This document shows positions 8,475 through 16,772 of a DNA stretch of 27,212 bases, piece by piece; the stretch's first letter is position 1, and every line of letters begins with the position of its first letter. The stretch comes from Betaproteobacteria bacterium. GTDB lineage: Bacteria > Pseudomonadota > Gammaproteobacteria > Burkholderiales > SG8-41. The stretch spans positions 1-27,212 of the forward strand of contig JAOUIN010000007.1 in the NCBI GenBank assembly GCA_029883965.1, written 5' to 3'. Position numbers and translations under genes: made by a program. The notes beneath the pieces were generated by a model. It had not been told where the DNA came from and ran no database searches. It saw only the letters and a list, made by a program, of their open reading frames with translations.

Positions 8475-9286
8475 TCAAAACGGCCTGCCTGCAATGCCGC
8501 CGCCTCTTTCGATTCCGGAAAATTCTTGCGCAACTGCTGAGCATAACTGGCCTCTGCCAGCGGATTGCCCAGCCTTCGCTCCACCCGCAGCGCAAGCCAC
8601 AAGACATCCGGCCCCGCCGGCGCGACCTGCGAAAAACGGCGCAGATAACCCTGGGCAGCTGCGTAATTGCTGGCCGCAAACGACAACTCCGCCATCTGAA
8701 GCAGCGCCTGCGGCTGATTGGGACGCACCGCCAGCGCGCGCTGGAAAAGCTCCAGGGCTGCGGCATCATCGCCACGGCGGCGTGCGCAAATTCCCGCATT
8801 GGTCAGCGAACGTTCCGGCGTCTGATACAAGGGATTCTGCACCGCCGTCAGCAGATATTTGATGCCTTCTGCTTCGCGCTTTCGCTGACACAGAAAGCCG
8901 CCGTAGTTATGGTTGGCATCGGGATCCGCGGGGTTCAGTTTCAGCGCCCGGTTGAAATTCTCCTCGGCGCGGCGATCATCCTTCAACGTTGCATAAATAA
9001 GCCCGGCGATGTTGTACACCACGGGATAGGTGGGATCAGCCTGCTGCGCGATCGTGACCTCCTCCAGCGCAACGCCCAGATTGCCGAGATCGAAATATCC
9101 CGCTGCGAGCTCCGTATGGATGCGTGCGCGGGTACGTGCATCGCTTTCATTGCCTGTGGTGTCGGTCGTCGGCTGAACGCCGGGATCGCTGCCTCCGGGA
9201 GATGCGCAACCGGCGAGTGCAACAATCACCGCAACCAGAACAGCCAGACCCCCACGCCGGACCCGCCCGTCAAAAGCACCGATCAT
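8471..9286 (-). CDS. pilW: Type IV pilus biogenesis/stability lipoprotein PilW (PilF)
   Basis: PilW/PilF is an outer-membrane lipoprotein that helps the PilQ secretin assemble and stabilises type IV pili. The signal peptide ends in a lipobox LAGC (Cys27). About six tetratricopeptide repeats follow, with the diagnostic ARIHTELAAGYFDLGNLGVA, PVVYNIAGLIYATLKDDRRA and PDANHNYGGFLCQRKREAEG. The length of 271 aa is normal. The ATG at 9286 overlaps the rlmN stop by 4 bases (ATGA), and the stop overlaps the rodZ ATG in the same way, so the three genes are translationally linked. The rlmN-pilW-rodZ order is conserved in proteobacteria. Confidence 0.92.
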   Translation of the reverse strand: MIGAFDGRVRRGGLAVLVAVIVALAGCASPGGSDPGVQPTTDTTGNESDARTRARIHTELAAGYFDLGNLGVALEEVTIAQQADPTYPVVYNIAGLIYATLKDDRRAEENFNRALKLNPADPDANHNYGGFLCQRKREAEGIKYLLTAVQNPLYQTPERSLTNAGICARRRGDDAAALELFQRALAVRPNQPQALLQMAELSFAASNYAAAQGYLRRFSQVAPAGPDVLWLALRVERRLGNPLAEASYAQQLRKNFPESKEAAALQAGRFE

Positions 9287-10413
9287 GCCCGAACCTCCCC
9301 GATACGACGCTGCACGCGTCTCGTTTTGTCGCGAACCTGTCCGGCAAGTTGCCCGCAGGCGGCATCTATCGTCTCGCCGCGCGTCCTGCGCACGGTCGTC
9401 GTGAGTCCCGCCTGCGCCAGCACGTCGCGAAACGCGGCAATTGCCGGGCCGGAGGACCGGGTGTAACCGGAATCCGGAAAAGAATTAAACGGGATCAGAT
9501 TGATCTTGCACGGTACCGGCTTCACGGTTTTGACAAGCTCGCGCGCCTGCGCAACGCTGTCGTTAACGCCGGCCAGCATGACATATTCAAAGGTCACAAA
9601 ATCACGCGGTGCCTTTTCGATATAGCGCACGCACGCATCCAGCAATTGCCGGATCGGATATTTGCGATTGATCGGCACCAGCTGATCGCGCAGCGCGTCA
9701 TTGGGCGCATGCAGCGACACCGCCAGCGCCACCGGACAGGCTTCGCGCAAACGGTCCATTGCGGGGACGATTCCGGAGGTTGACAGCGTCAACCGGCGGC
9801 GCGAAATTCCGTACGCATGCTCATCGAGCATCAACTGCATCGCGGCGACAACATTGTCGAAATTGGCCAGCGGCTCGCCCATGCCCATCATGACCACGTT
9901 GGTGATCGGACGTTCCACGGAAAGCGTGGCGGACAGGCTGCGGCTGGCATGCCAGAGCTGTCCGACGATTTCAGCGGCACTCAGGTTGCGGTTGAAGCCC
10001 TGCCGGCCGGTGGAGCAGAAGGAACACTCCAGCGCACACCCTGCCTGGGAAGAAATGCACAGCGTCCCGCGGTAGCGCCGCGGCGCCGCCTGTTCCGCCG
10101 GCGCTTCATCGTCCGGATCGCCTTCCGGTATGTAAACCGCTTCGATAGCGTTGCCGGTGCCGACATCAAACAGCCATTTTCGGGTGCCATCCGGAGCCGT
10201 GGTGTCGCGCAATACCTGAGGGGCCGCAATCTCCGCGCTGGTCGCCATCCGCTCGCGAAAATTCCGCGAGACATCGGTCATCAGGTCGAAGTCGGCGACG
10301 CCGGACTGGTGCATCCAGCGCATCATCTGGCGGGCACGAAACGGTTTTTCGCCCATGTTTGTGCACAGCGCCTCGAACTGGCTGCGATTTAAACCCAGCA
10401 GATTGAGCGACAT
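9283..10413 (-). CDS. rlmN: Dual-specificity 23S rRNA/tRNA adenine C2-methyltransferase RlmN
   Basis: RlmN is a radical-SAM enzyme that methylates C2 of A2503 in 23S rRNA and of A37 in some tRNAs. The radical-SAM motif CALECSFC has cysteines at 126, 130 and 133, directly after Cys119. The mechanistic C-terminal cysteine is near residue 353 (TIDAACGQLAG). GMGEPLANFDNV and STSGIVPAM are also family signatures. The frame is open 60 codons further upstream across ndk, but the ATG at 10413 (MSLNLLGLNRSQFEAL) gives the family N-terminus and 376 aa. A short Asp/Glu/Ala-rich insert lies near residues 98-111. The gene starts 25 bases after ndk. Confidence 0.96.
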   Translation of the reverse strand: MSLNLLGLNRSQFEALCTNMGEKPFRARQMMRWMHQSGVADFDLMTDVSRNFRERMATSAEIAAPQVLRDTTAPDGTRKWLFDVGTGNAIEAVYIPEGDPDDEAPAEQAAPRRYRGTLCISSQAGCALECSFCSTGRQGFNRNLSAAEIVGQLWHASRSLSATLSVERPITNVVMMGMGEPLANFDNVVAAMQLMLDEHAYGISRRRLTLSTSGIVPAMDRLREACPVALAVSLHAPNDALRDQLVPINRKYPIRQLLDACVRYIEKAPRDFVTFEYVMLAGVNDSVAQARELVKTVKPVPCKINLIPFNSFPDSGYTRSSGPAIAAFRDVLAQAGLTTTVRRTRGETIDAACGQLAGQVRDKTRRVQRRIGEVRA

Positions 10414-10438
10414 GGCTTTCCCGGCTACCGCCCGTTCC

Positions 10439-10864
10439 TCAACGCGAATGAACGTCGAGTGCGGGAAAAAAGTAGGCGATTTCAGCAGCAGCGGTCTGCG
10501 GCGAATCAGAACCATGGACAGCATTCGCATCGATGCTGTCAGCGAAATCCGCACGAATCGTGCCCTTTGCCGCCTTCTTGGGATCCGTCGCACCCATCAG
10601 GTCGCGGTTCTTCGAAATTGCGTTCTCACCTTCCAGGGCCTGGATCATCACCGGCCCCGAAATCATGAATGTCACCAGATCGCCAAAAAACGGACGGTCC
10701 TTGTGCACTGCATAAAATCCCTCTGCCTGCTGACGCGACAGGTGCATCATGCGCGCAGCGACTATGCGCAGACCGGCCTGCTCGAACCGGGCATAAATCT
10801 GGCCGATGACATTCTTCGCCACGGCGTCCGGTTTGATAATGGAAAGTGTGCGTTCAACAGCCAT
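10439..10864 (-). CDS. ndk: Nucleoside diphosphate kinase
   Basis: Ndk transfers the gamma phosphate between nucleoside triphosphates and diphosphates through a phospho-histidine. The product starts MAVERTLSIIKPDAVAKN and carries the active-site signature NAVHGSDS, with the catalytic histidine at 117. The 141-aa length is the bacterial norm. AGGGGA lies 5 bases upstream of the ATG, a strong Shine-Dalgarno. It is the first gene of the long minus-strand cluster: upstream there is only a promoter-like site and then the terminator of the TRAP operon. Confidence 0.98.
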   Translation of the reverse strand: MAVERTLSIIKPDAVAKNVIGQIYARFEQAGLRIVAARMMHLSRQQAEGFYAVHKDRPFFGDLVTFMISGPVMIQALEGENAISKNRDLMGATDPKKAAKGTIRADFADSIDANAVHGSDSPQTAAAEIAYFFPALDVHSR

Positions 10865-10902
10865 GAAAATCCCCTAAATTCCAGAGTTAAAAATAACAGG
10901 GG

Positions 10903-10911
10903 AGAATAGCA
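10903..10911 (-). promoter_or_regulatory. Candidate extended -10 promoter for ndk and the housekeeping cluster
   Basis: On the minus strand TGCTATTCT forms an extended -10 element (TG, one base, then a 4/6 match to TATAAT), about 40 bases upstream of the ndk ATG. The -35 region is only a T-rich tract, so reliance on the extended -10 is assumed. It sits between the TRAP terminator and ndk, where the operon promoter is expected. Confidence 0.4.
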
Positions 10912-10957
10912 CGATAACGCCTTGAAAAAAAGACGTTTCCAGTGGAAAAACAACGCG

Positions 10958-10987
10958 GTTGCAGCGCCCGATATCGGGCGCTGCAAC
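10958..10987 (-). terminator. Perfect-palindrome terminator of the TRAP operon
   Basis: A 30-base perfect inverted repeat (two 15-base arms, starting GTTGCAGCGCCCGAT) lies 6 bases beyond the permease stop. On the minus strand it is followed by CGCG and then TTGTTTTT, a terminator layout. On the plus strand no T tract follows. It should isolate the TRAP transcript from ndk. Confidence 0.75.
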
Positions 10988-10993
10988 CCCAGG

Positions 10994-13132
10994 TCAGGCT
11001 GCGGCGTGACGATTCCGCAAACGCTGCCACAAGTAGATCGGCACACCGATACCCAGTCCGATGAAGTCACTGGCCCCGCCCGGATGCAGCAGATTCAGCG
11101 CGCCGAAGAACAGGATCACCCGCAACGGCATCGCCAGCCGTCCGCCGAACCAGCCTTCAGTGGATCCGGCCAGGAACCAGACGCCGATGGCGCCGGAAAT
11201 CACCGCCTGCACGATCCCCGGCCACGGACCCTGCATCAGGAGTACCGGCGAATAGAAGAACATGAACGGCACCAGGAATGTCGCCAGGCCCATTTTGAGC
11301 GCAGTCCACGAGGTTTTCCACGGATCGGCCTGCGCCATGCCCGCGGCCGCGAAAGACGCAAGTGCGACCGGTGGCGTGATCGCCGATACCACGGCAAAGT
11401 AAAACACGAACATGTGCGCGACCAGTATCGGCACGCCGATCTTGGTCAATCCCGGTGCAATGACTGCCGCCGCAATGGCATATGCTGCCGTTGTCGGCAT
11501 GCCCATGCCGAGCACCAGCGCAACCAGTGCCGCGAACAACATTGCCGCAATCTGGCTCGCACCTGCGATGCCGAGAATTAACTCCGAAAAGCGCCCGCCG
11601 ATTCCGGTCAGTGCGATTACGCCGACGATGATGCCCGCACACGCGCAAACCGCAACCAGCTGCACGGTATCCCGGGCGGCCAGATTGAGCGCCTCCAGCG
11701 TCCGCCGCAAGCCGAACAGCGCCGCCGGAACACCCACCAGCACTGCAATGAAACCCCAGACCACAAAGTCGCCGAGCGACTTCAGGGCCGGGACGCCGTA
11801 CTGGAATCCCAGCGCCATCAGCGCACCGGCGCCGGCCAGCGCCGCAAACCGCAGCAGCAGTGCCGCCAGCACCGTGGACGCCGACCGCGGATCCTCAACG
11901 CCATCTGCACTGGTCAGATCATTGAAGGCTCGCGATAGCCAGCCCGCAAACAGCGCGGCGACAATGCCGAGGCCGCCGGCGCGGAACGGCGAATAGCCTT
12001 CGAGCAGCGCCCAGATGAATACGATCAGCGGCGAAAACAGGTACAGCCGTGTGAGCATCAGCTTGAGAGGGGGCAATTCGCTGCGCGCAACACCTTTCAA
12101 GCCAAGCCGGATTGCATGCAGATCAACGTGGATCCAGCACGCGATGTAGAACAGCAGCGCGGGTATCACCGCCGCAAGCGCAATCTGGCCGTACGGAATG
12201 CCGGTGATTTCCGCCATCAGGAACGCGCCCGCGCCCAGCACCGGCGGCGTGATCTGCCCGCCGGTGGACGAAGTCGCCTCGATCGCCGCCGCTGTCGGCC
12301 GGTCATACCCGACCTTGCGCATCATCGGGATCGTCACCATGCCGGAAGCCACCACATTGGCGACGGCAGATCCGGAAATCGAGCCGAACATGATCCCCGA
12401 AGCCACCGCTGCTTTCGCCGGTCCGCCGCGCGCCCAGCCAAACAGCGCGTTGCAAAGATCATTGATGTAGTCACCGACTTTGGAAACCTGCAAAAACGCT
12501 GCGAAGGTCACGAACAGGATGATGTACGACGACGACACCTGTGTAGTGACCCCGAAAATCCCGTATTCACTGTAGATATAGGTGAAGAACCGGTCGGGTG
12601 CAAACCCCTTGTGCTCAAGCACGCCCGGCATCCATTTGCCGACGAACGCGTAGAGAATGAATATTCCGGCGATGATCGGCAGCGCCAGCCCCGAAGTGCG
12701 GCGCGCAAACTCCAGCACCAGCAGCGTTCCGATCAGGCCGACTGCGACGTCTCCGGTGGTGAACTGTGCACCTGCGCGAAACAGCAGGCCATCGAGTTCT
12801 ATGGCGATGTACACCGCACACGCGATCGACGCGAGCACGAATCCCCAGTCGTACCAGGGCACGCCTTTCTTTGCCGCACGCCGGAACGGCGCGTAAAGAA
12901 TGAACCCCAGCGCTCCTCCCCAGCCGACATGGATGGCACGGAACAGCAGTGGCTCCAATGAATAAACATTCAGCACATACAGATGAAAGACGGTAAAGCC
13001 GATGCACAGCACCGCCAGCAAAATCCCCTCCCAGCGGTGCAACACGCGCTTGTTGCCGCTGAATTCCTCATCCGCCATCGGCGGCTGGATGACTTCTTCG
13101 ATTTCGACTTCATTTGTTTTTTGACTGCTCAC
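10994..13132 (-). CDS. TRAP transporter permease, fused 4TM/12TM (DctQM-type, TAXI family)
   Basis: This is the fused small and large membrane subunit of a TRAP transporter of the TAXI class, which imports organic acids using an ion gradient and a periplasmic receptor. After a short acidic N-terminus come about four helices (from HRWEGILLAVLCIGFTVFHLY), then the DctM-like core. The core contains GSISGSAVANVVASGMVTIPM, EATSSTGGQITPPVLGAGAF and a C-terminal GMGMPTTAAYAI with AITPPVALASFAAAGMA. Length is 712 aa, standard for the fusion. The GTG at 13132 was chosen because GGAGGA lies 7 bases upstream; an in-frame TTG at 13156 is less likely. The receptor gene lies upstream. Confidence 0.93.
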   Translation of the reverse strand: MSSQKTNEVEIEEVIQPPMADEEFSGNKRVLHRWEGILLAVLCIGFTVFHLYVLNVYSLEPLLFRAIHVGWGGALGFILYAPFRRAAKKGVPWYDWGFVLASIACAVYIAIELDGLLFRAGAQFTTGDVAVGLIGTLLVLEFARRTSGLALPIIAGIFILYAFVGKWMPGVLEHKGFAPDRFFTYIYSEYGIFGVTTQVSSSYIILFVTFAAFLQVSKVGDYINDLCNALFGWARGGPAKAAVASGIMFGSISGSAVANVVASGMVTIPMMRKVGYDRPTAAAIEATSSTGGQITPPVLGAGAFLMAEITGIPYGQIALAAVIPALLFYIACWIHVDLHAIRLGLKGVARSELPPLKLMLTRLYLFSPLIVFIWALLEGYSPFRAGGLGIVAALFAGWLSRAFNDLTSADGVEDPRSASTVLAALLLRFAALAGAGALMALGFQYGVPALKSLGDFVVWGFIAVLVGVPAALFGLRRTLEALNLAARDTVQLVAVCACAGIIVGVIALTGIGGRFSELILGIAGASQIAAMLFAALVALVLGMGMPTTAAYAIAAAVIAPGLTKIGVPILVAHMFVFYFAVVSAITPPVALASFAAAGMAQADPWKTSWTALKMGLATFLVPFMFFYSPVLLMQGPWPGIVQAVISGAIGVWFLAGSTEGWFGGRLAMPLRVILFFGALNLLHPGGASDFIGLGIGVPIYLWQRLRNRHAAA

Positions 13133-13147
13133 GCCAGGCTCCTCCAG

Positions 13148-13189
13148 GCAAAACAAAACCGCACTGGGCCATCAGGGCGCAGTGCGGTT
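13148..13189 (-). terminator. Intercistronic hairpin/attenuator between TAXI receptor and permease
   Basis: Two perfect 10-base arms (13157-13166 and 13180-13189, AACCGCACTG and its complement) enclose a 13-base loop. On the minus strand they are followed directly by TTTTGTTTT. This is an intrinsic-terminator design placed between the receptor stop and the permease Shine-Dalgarno. It probably lowers permease expression relative to receptor, or protects the receptor mRNA 3' end. Confidence 0.65.
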
Positions 13190-13208
13190 GTTTTCATTGC
13201 AAATCCGT

Positions 13209-14210
13209 TCAGCCCTTGTATTCAGGCGGAATCAGATTCTTCGGAACGTTGATACCTTTTTCCTTGAAATAGCGAATTGCACCGGGATGGAAAGGCAGGA
13301 AGCCATTCCGATCCCAGTTCTGAAGCAACGTTTCCTTGGATGCCGCATGACCTTTCACCATCTGCGGGTTGTTCTCCAGCACCGCTTTGACCACGGCGTA
13401 GACCAGATCTTCAGCCACATCCTTGTTGGCAATGGCGAAGTTATACAGGCCGACGGTCTTGTGGTCTTCGGTCTGCTGCTTGTAGGTGCCTTTCGGAATC
13501 AGCGAATCTGAAAGTTCCGGCAGCGCCGCTTTGACCTTCTTCAGTTCATCCGGCGTAAAGGTGAAGAAACGCACCTTGTTCGTCGTTTCCAGTTCCGAAT
13601 ACGCGGCGATCGGCACGCCGGCGCAGAACGGGAACGCGTCAATCAGGCCGTCCTGCAGGTTCGATGCCATGTCCGAAGCCTGGCCGTTACGAATGGTCGT
13701 ATCGATATTAAGCGCCTTGAAAAACAGCGGGAAATACGTTCCGCAGGTACCGGCACGGGGGCCCACGCCTGATTTCTTGCCGGCCAGATCTGCAACCGAC
13801 TTGATGCCCGATTTTTCCAGCGTCACGAAATGGAACGGCGTGTCGTACATCGGGAACATCGCGCGGATGTTGCTGTACTTCTTGCCCTTGGTCCATTCAC
13901 CCTTGCCTTCCCAGGCCTGCAGTGCCACACCCATGGTCGCCATGCCGAAGTCAATCTGCTTGGAGTCCGTCAGGATGATGTTCTGGTTCGGGCCCTGGGT
14001 CTGCTGGGTGCTGATGTTGGTGCCGATTTTCTCGTTGACCAGGCTCGCCCACACCTGACCGTAAACGAAATAAGTACCGCCCACCGACGCCGTACCCAGC
14101 GTCAGATTGCTCGGCCACTTCGGGTTCGGCTGCGCCGCGTAGGCACCGGCGGCAAATGCCAGACCGGTCACTGCAGCCAGCGCCAGATTCATCACTTTCG
14201 GAAATCTCAT
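13209..14210 (-). CDS. TAXI-family TRAP transporter periplasmic solute receptor
   Basis: TAXI receptors are secreted binding proteins that deliver the substrate to fused TRAP permeases. The product has a Sec signal peptide ending AYA at about residue 25. It then shows the family pattern: LTLGTASVGGTYFVYGQVWA near the mature N-terminus, QTQGPNQNIILTDSKQIDFGMA, and GVGPRAGTCGTYFPLFFKAL. Length is 333 aa. The ATG at 14210 has GAGGA 8 bases upstream. The permease follows 76 bases downstream, after a hairpin. The ligand cannot be told from sequence; studied TAXI proteins mostly bind small organic acids such as glutamate or alpha-ketoglutarate. Confidence 0.93.
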   Translation of the reverse strand: MRFPKVMNLALAAVTGLAFAAGAYAAQPNPKWPSNLTLGTASVGGTYFVYGQVWASLVNEKIGTNISTQQTQGPNQNIILTDSKQIDFGMATMGVALQAWEGKGEWTKGKKYSNIRAMFPMYDTPFHFVTLEKSGIKSVADLAGKKSGVGPRAGTCGTYFPLFFKALNIDTTIRNGQASDMASNLQDGLIDAFPFCAGVPIAAYSELETTNKVRFFTFTPDELKKVKAALPELSDSLIPKGTYKQQTEDHKTVGLYNFAIANKDVAEDLVYAVVKAVLENNPQMVKGHAASKETLLQNWDRNGFLPFHPGAIRYFKEKGINVPKNLIPPEYKG

Positions 14211-14302
14211 GTTCTTAATCCTCAGTAGTTTCTACGGTTTAAGGACGCCCTCGCGCCTGCTGCGCGGGACGTTTTTCTTGATCGGTGTGAACAGCGCGGA
14301 GC

Positions 14303-14331
14303 AGGTTAGCAAAGGCCCCTGGCTTTGGCAA
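14303..14331 (-). promoter_or_regulatory. Candidate sigma-70 promoter of the TRAP-TAXI operon
   Basis: On the minus strand TTGCCA (5/6 match to TTGACA) is separated by 17 bases from TAACCT, which is preceded by TGC as an extended -10. It lies in the 167-base gap between tilS and the receptor gene, about 93 bases upstream of the receptor ATG. A GC-rich inverted repeat (GCTGCGG with its complement, around 14350-14368) lies just upstream, next to the tilS stop. Confidence 0.4.
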
Positions 14332-14377
14332 TCAGCCGCCCCGGAATGATGCTGCGGCCGACCCGCAGCGGGCACGA

Positions 14378-15700
14378 TCAGTCGGGGGTCCAGACCGGCA
14401 GCAGACCGGCCTGCTCCGGCCCCGCCTGAAACCCCGCGTCCACCCCCAGCCCGGGGATTGCCGCAAGCCGGTTGCCGATATACAGGAACGGCAGGCGTTC
14501 GCGTATCCATGGCGGCAGTTCGGCCTCCTGCAACAGGTTGCGCACTGTCCGCCGGCGCGCGCCGCTGCGCAGACGCAGCGACTCGCCCCCCCGGCGCACC
14601 CTGACGGTCAGGACCTCCGCCCGCAAGGCCGGCGCCGCGATCCCCGCGCCTTTGCGTCGTGCCAGCCGCAACGAACCGCCCAGCTGCGGCAGGGCCAGAG
14701 TGCCGCGGCCATCCCACTTCAATTCGAACGCCGATTCCAGGCGCGGCAGCGCGTGCACGATGTACAGCGCATCCCGGAACCGCCGCAGCTCGATGCCGCC
14801 GCCCACGTTGACGCAGACCCGGGCATCATTGCGCGCGGTCGTCGCCTGGCGCAGCAATTCGTCGAGCCGGTCGGCGTCCGGCATGGCCACACCGTTGACG
14901 CGCAGAAAATAGCGCAGCGCATTGCGCGCGCGATTCGGGGCCAGCGGCGCCAGTTGCCGCAACGGCAACCGTCCGGATGTCCGTCCGGCACCCAGATCCT
15001 GCACCGCGAGCACGTCCAGCAATGCGGACGCCTCGGCCTGATGGCGCGCGGCGCGCGCGAGGGTGAGATCCGTTCCGGGCAGTTTTTTCAGCAATCGCGG
15101 CATGATGTCGTGGCGCAGGAAATTGCGCACGTAGCTCTGATCGAGATTGCTCTCGTCCTCGACCCAGCGCAGCCGGTGGCGCCGCGCATAGGCCGCAATC
15201 GCGGCGCGTGGCACATCCAGCAGCGGACGCACCACCACCGGCATTGCGCCTGTCGCGGCCTTCATTTCGGGCATCGCGGCCAGTCCGCGCGGACCCGCGC
15301 CGCGCAGCAACTGCAGCAACAACGTCTCCGCCTGATCGTCGCGATTGTGCGCCAGCACCACGGGCTCGCCGCCAGCGGCAAACACCGCGTACCGTGCGGC
15401 ACGCGCCGCGGCCTCGGTGCTGTTGCCGCGCGCTACCCGTACCGCCTCCACGTGGAGCGGCACACCGAGCCTTTGACAATACCGTTTGCAGAATCCGGCC
15501 CAGCGCGCCGCGTTCGGACTCAGGCCGTGGTTGACATGCACCGCCGACAGTTGTGCCGCAGGCCATAGCCCACCGCGCACCAACACATGCAGCAATACGA
15601 CGGAATCGATGCCGCCGCTCAGACCGACGCGCAGGTGCGAACCGGCACGCAAATGCCTTCGCAGCACGGCGCCGACCTGTGTCTTCAGCTCGGCACTCAC
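14378..15700 (-). CDS. tilS: tRNA(Ile)-lysidine synthase TilS
   Basis: TilS converts the wobble cytidine of the AUA-reading tRNA-Ile to lysidine, changing both codon and amino acid identity. The N-type ATP-pyrophosphatase P-loop SGGIDS lies at residues 28-33. HVNHGLSPNA, LAHNRDDQAETLLLQLLRGAG and RPLLDVPRAAIAAYA, together with DESNLDQSYVRNFLRHDIMP, are all TilS signatures. A C-terminal substrate-binding domain follows (GGESLRLRSGARRRTVRNLLQEAELPPW). The GTG at 15700 gives a normal N-terminus and 440 aa. An ATG at 15787 would add 29 atypical residues and overlap accA by 32 bases. Neither start has a clear Shine-Dalgarno. accA-tilS order is common in betaproteobacteria. Confidence 0.95.
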   Translation of the reverse strand: MSAELKTQVGAVLRRHLRAGSHLRVGLSGGIDSVVLLHVLVRGGLWPAAQLSAVHVNHGLSPNAARWAGFCKRYCQRLGVPLHVEAVRVARGNSTEAAARAARYAVFAAGGEPVVLAHNRDDQAETLLLQLLRGAGPRGLAAMPEMKAATGAMPVVVRPLLDVPRAAIAAYARRHRLRWVEDESNLDQSYVRNFLRHDIMPRLLKKLPGTDLTLARAARHQAEASALLDVLAVQDLGAGRTSGRLPLRQLAPLAPNRARNALRYFLRVNGVAMPDADRLDELLRQATTARNDARVCVNVGGGIELRRFRDALYIVHALPRLESAFELKWDGRGTLALPQLGGSLRLARRKGAGIAAPALRAEVLTVRVRRGGESLRLRSGARRRTVRNLLQEAELPPWIRERLPFLYIGNRLAAIPGLGVDAGFQAGPEQAGLLPVWTPD

Positions 15701-15755
15701 GCAGGAATTGTCAGCAAAGGCAAAGAAGGGCCGCGACTCATGGCGCGGATCCGGC

Positions 15756-16724
15756 TCAGCGGCTTGCCGTTTCCTTGAACTGGCCATAACCCATCAGCCG
15801 TTCAAACCGGGCCCCGGTCAGTTCCTTGACCGGCACGTCGCGCAACTGCCGCCAGGTCTCCTGCAGCGCCTTCTTCAACGACTGCATCATCGCCGCATGG
15901 TCACGATGTGCGCCGCCCAGCGGTTCACTGACAATCTTGTCGATCAGACCCAATGCCTTCAGCCGGCCGGCGGTAATGCCCAGCGTCTCCGCCGCATCGG
16001 CGGCACGATCCGCGCTTTTCCACAATATCGATGCACAGCCTTCAGGAGAAATCACGGAATAGGTTGAATACTGCAACATCAGCGTGGCATCACCGACAGC
16101 AATCGCCAGTGCGCCGCCCGAACCGCCCTCGCCGATGACGGTGCAGATTACCGGCGTCTTCAGCGCGGCCATCGCGTAAAGATTACGACCGATGGCCTCG
16201 GATTGCCCGCGTTCCTCCGCGCCGACACCGGGATAGGCCCCCGGCGTATCAATGAAAGTGAACACCGGCGCACCGAACTTTTCCGCCAGCCTCATCAGCC
16301 GCAATGCCTTGCGATAACCTTCGGGCCGCGGCATGCCGAAATTGCGGAAAATCTTCTCCTTGGTATCGCGCCCCTTCTGGTGACCTATCACCACCGCGGT
16401 CTGGCCGCCGAACCGCGCCAGCCCGCCGACAATGGCGGCATCGTCGGCATACACCCGGTCGCCGTGCATTTCCTCGAAATCGGTAAACAGGCTGTTGATG
16501 TAATCCAGCGTATACGGGCGCTGCGGATGGCGCGCCACCTGCGCGATCTGCCACGAGCTGAGCTTGGCGTAAATGTCTTTCGTCAGCGTCTGGCTCTTTT
16601 TCTGCAGGCGGCGGATTTCTTCCGAAATATCCAGCGCCGAGTCGTCCTGCACATACCGCAGTTCTTCGATCTTGGTTTCCAGATCCGCGATCGGCTGCTC
16701 GAAATCGAGAAAGGTCGTTTTCAT
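15756..16724 (-). CDS. accA: Acetyl-CoA carboxylase carboxyltransferase subunit alpha
   Basis: AccA and AccD form the carboxyltransferase that makes malonyl-CoA for fatty acid synthesis. The product starts MKTTFLDFEQPIADLETKIEEL, the family N-terminus. It contains DRVYADDAAIVGGLARFGG, IGHQKGRDTKEKIFRNFGM, TFIDTPGAYPGVGAEERGQ and the oxyanion-type GEGGSGGALAIAV. Length is 322 aa, as expected. No clear Shine-Dalgarno precedes the ATG at 16724. The 48-base gap to ggt upstream contains only a short imperfect palindrome around CCATGG. Confidence 0.98.
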   Translation of the reverse strand: MKTTFLDFEQPIADLETKIEELRYVQDDSALDISEEIRRLQKKSQTLTKDIYAKLSSWQIAQVARHPQRPYTLDYINSLFTDFEEMHGDRVYADDAAIVGGLARFGGQTAVVIGHQKGRDTKEKIFRNFGMPRPEGYRKALRLMRLAEKFGAPVFTFIDTPGAYPGVGAEERGQSEAIGRNLYAMAALKTPVICTVIGEGGSGGALAIAVGDATLMLQYSTYSVISPEGCASILWKSADRAADAAETLGITAGRLKALGLIDKIVSEPLGGAHRDHAAMMQSLKKALQETWRQLRDVPVKELTGARFERLMGYGQFKETASR

Positions 16725-16772
16725 GGGATGAAATGATACAGGATGGCGGCGGCAACCATGGTGGCCGTCAGT

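Noticed and set aside
8456..9466. 336-codon plus-strand frame opposite pilW and the end of rlmN
   Set aside because: It crosses two well-supported minus-strand genes and its translation is low-complexity Arg/Ala-rich sequence.
10414..10593. 60-codon N-terminal extension of rlmN into ndk
   Set aside because: The extension is basic low-complexity translation of the ndk 3' end; MSLNLLGLNR at 10413 is the family start.
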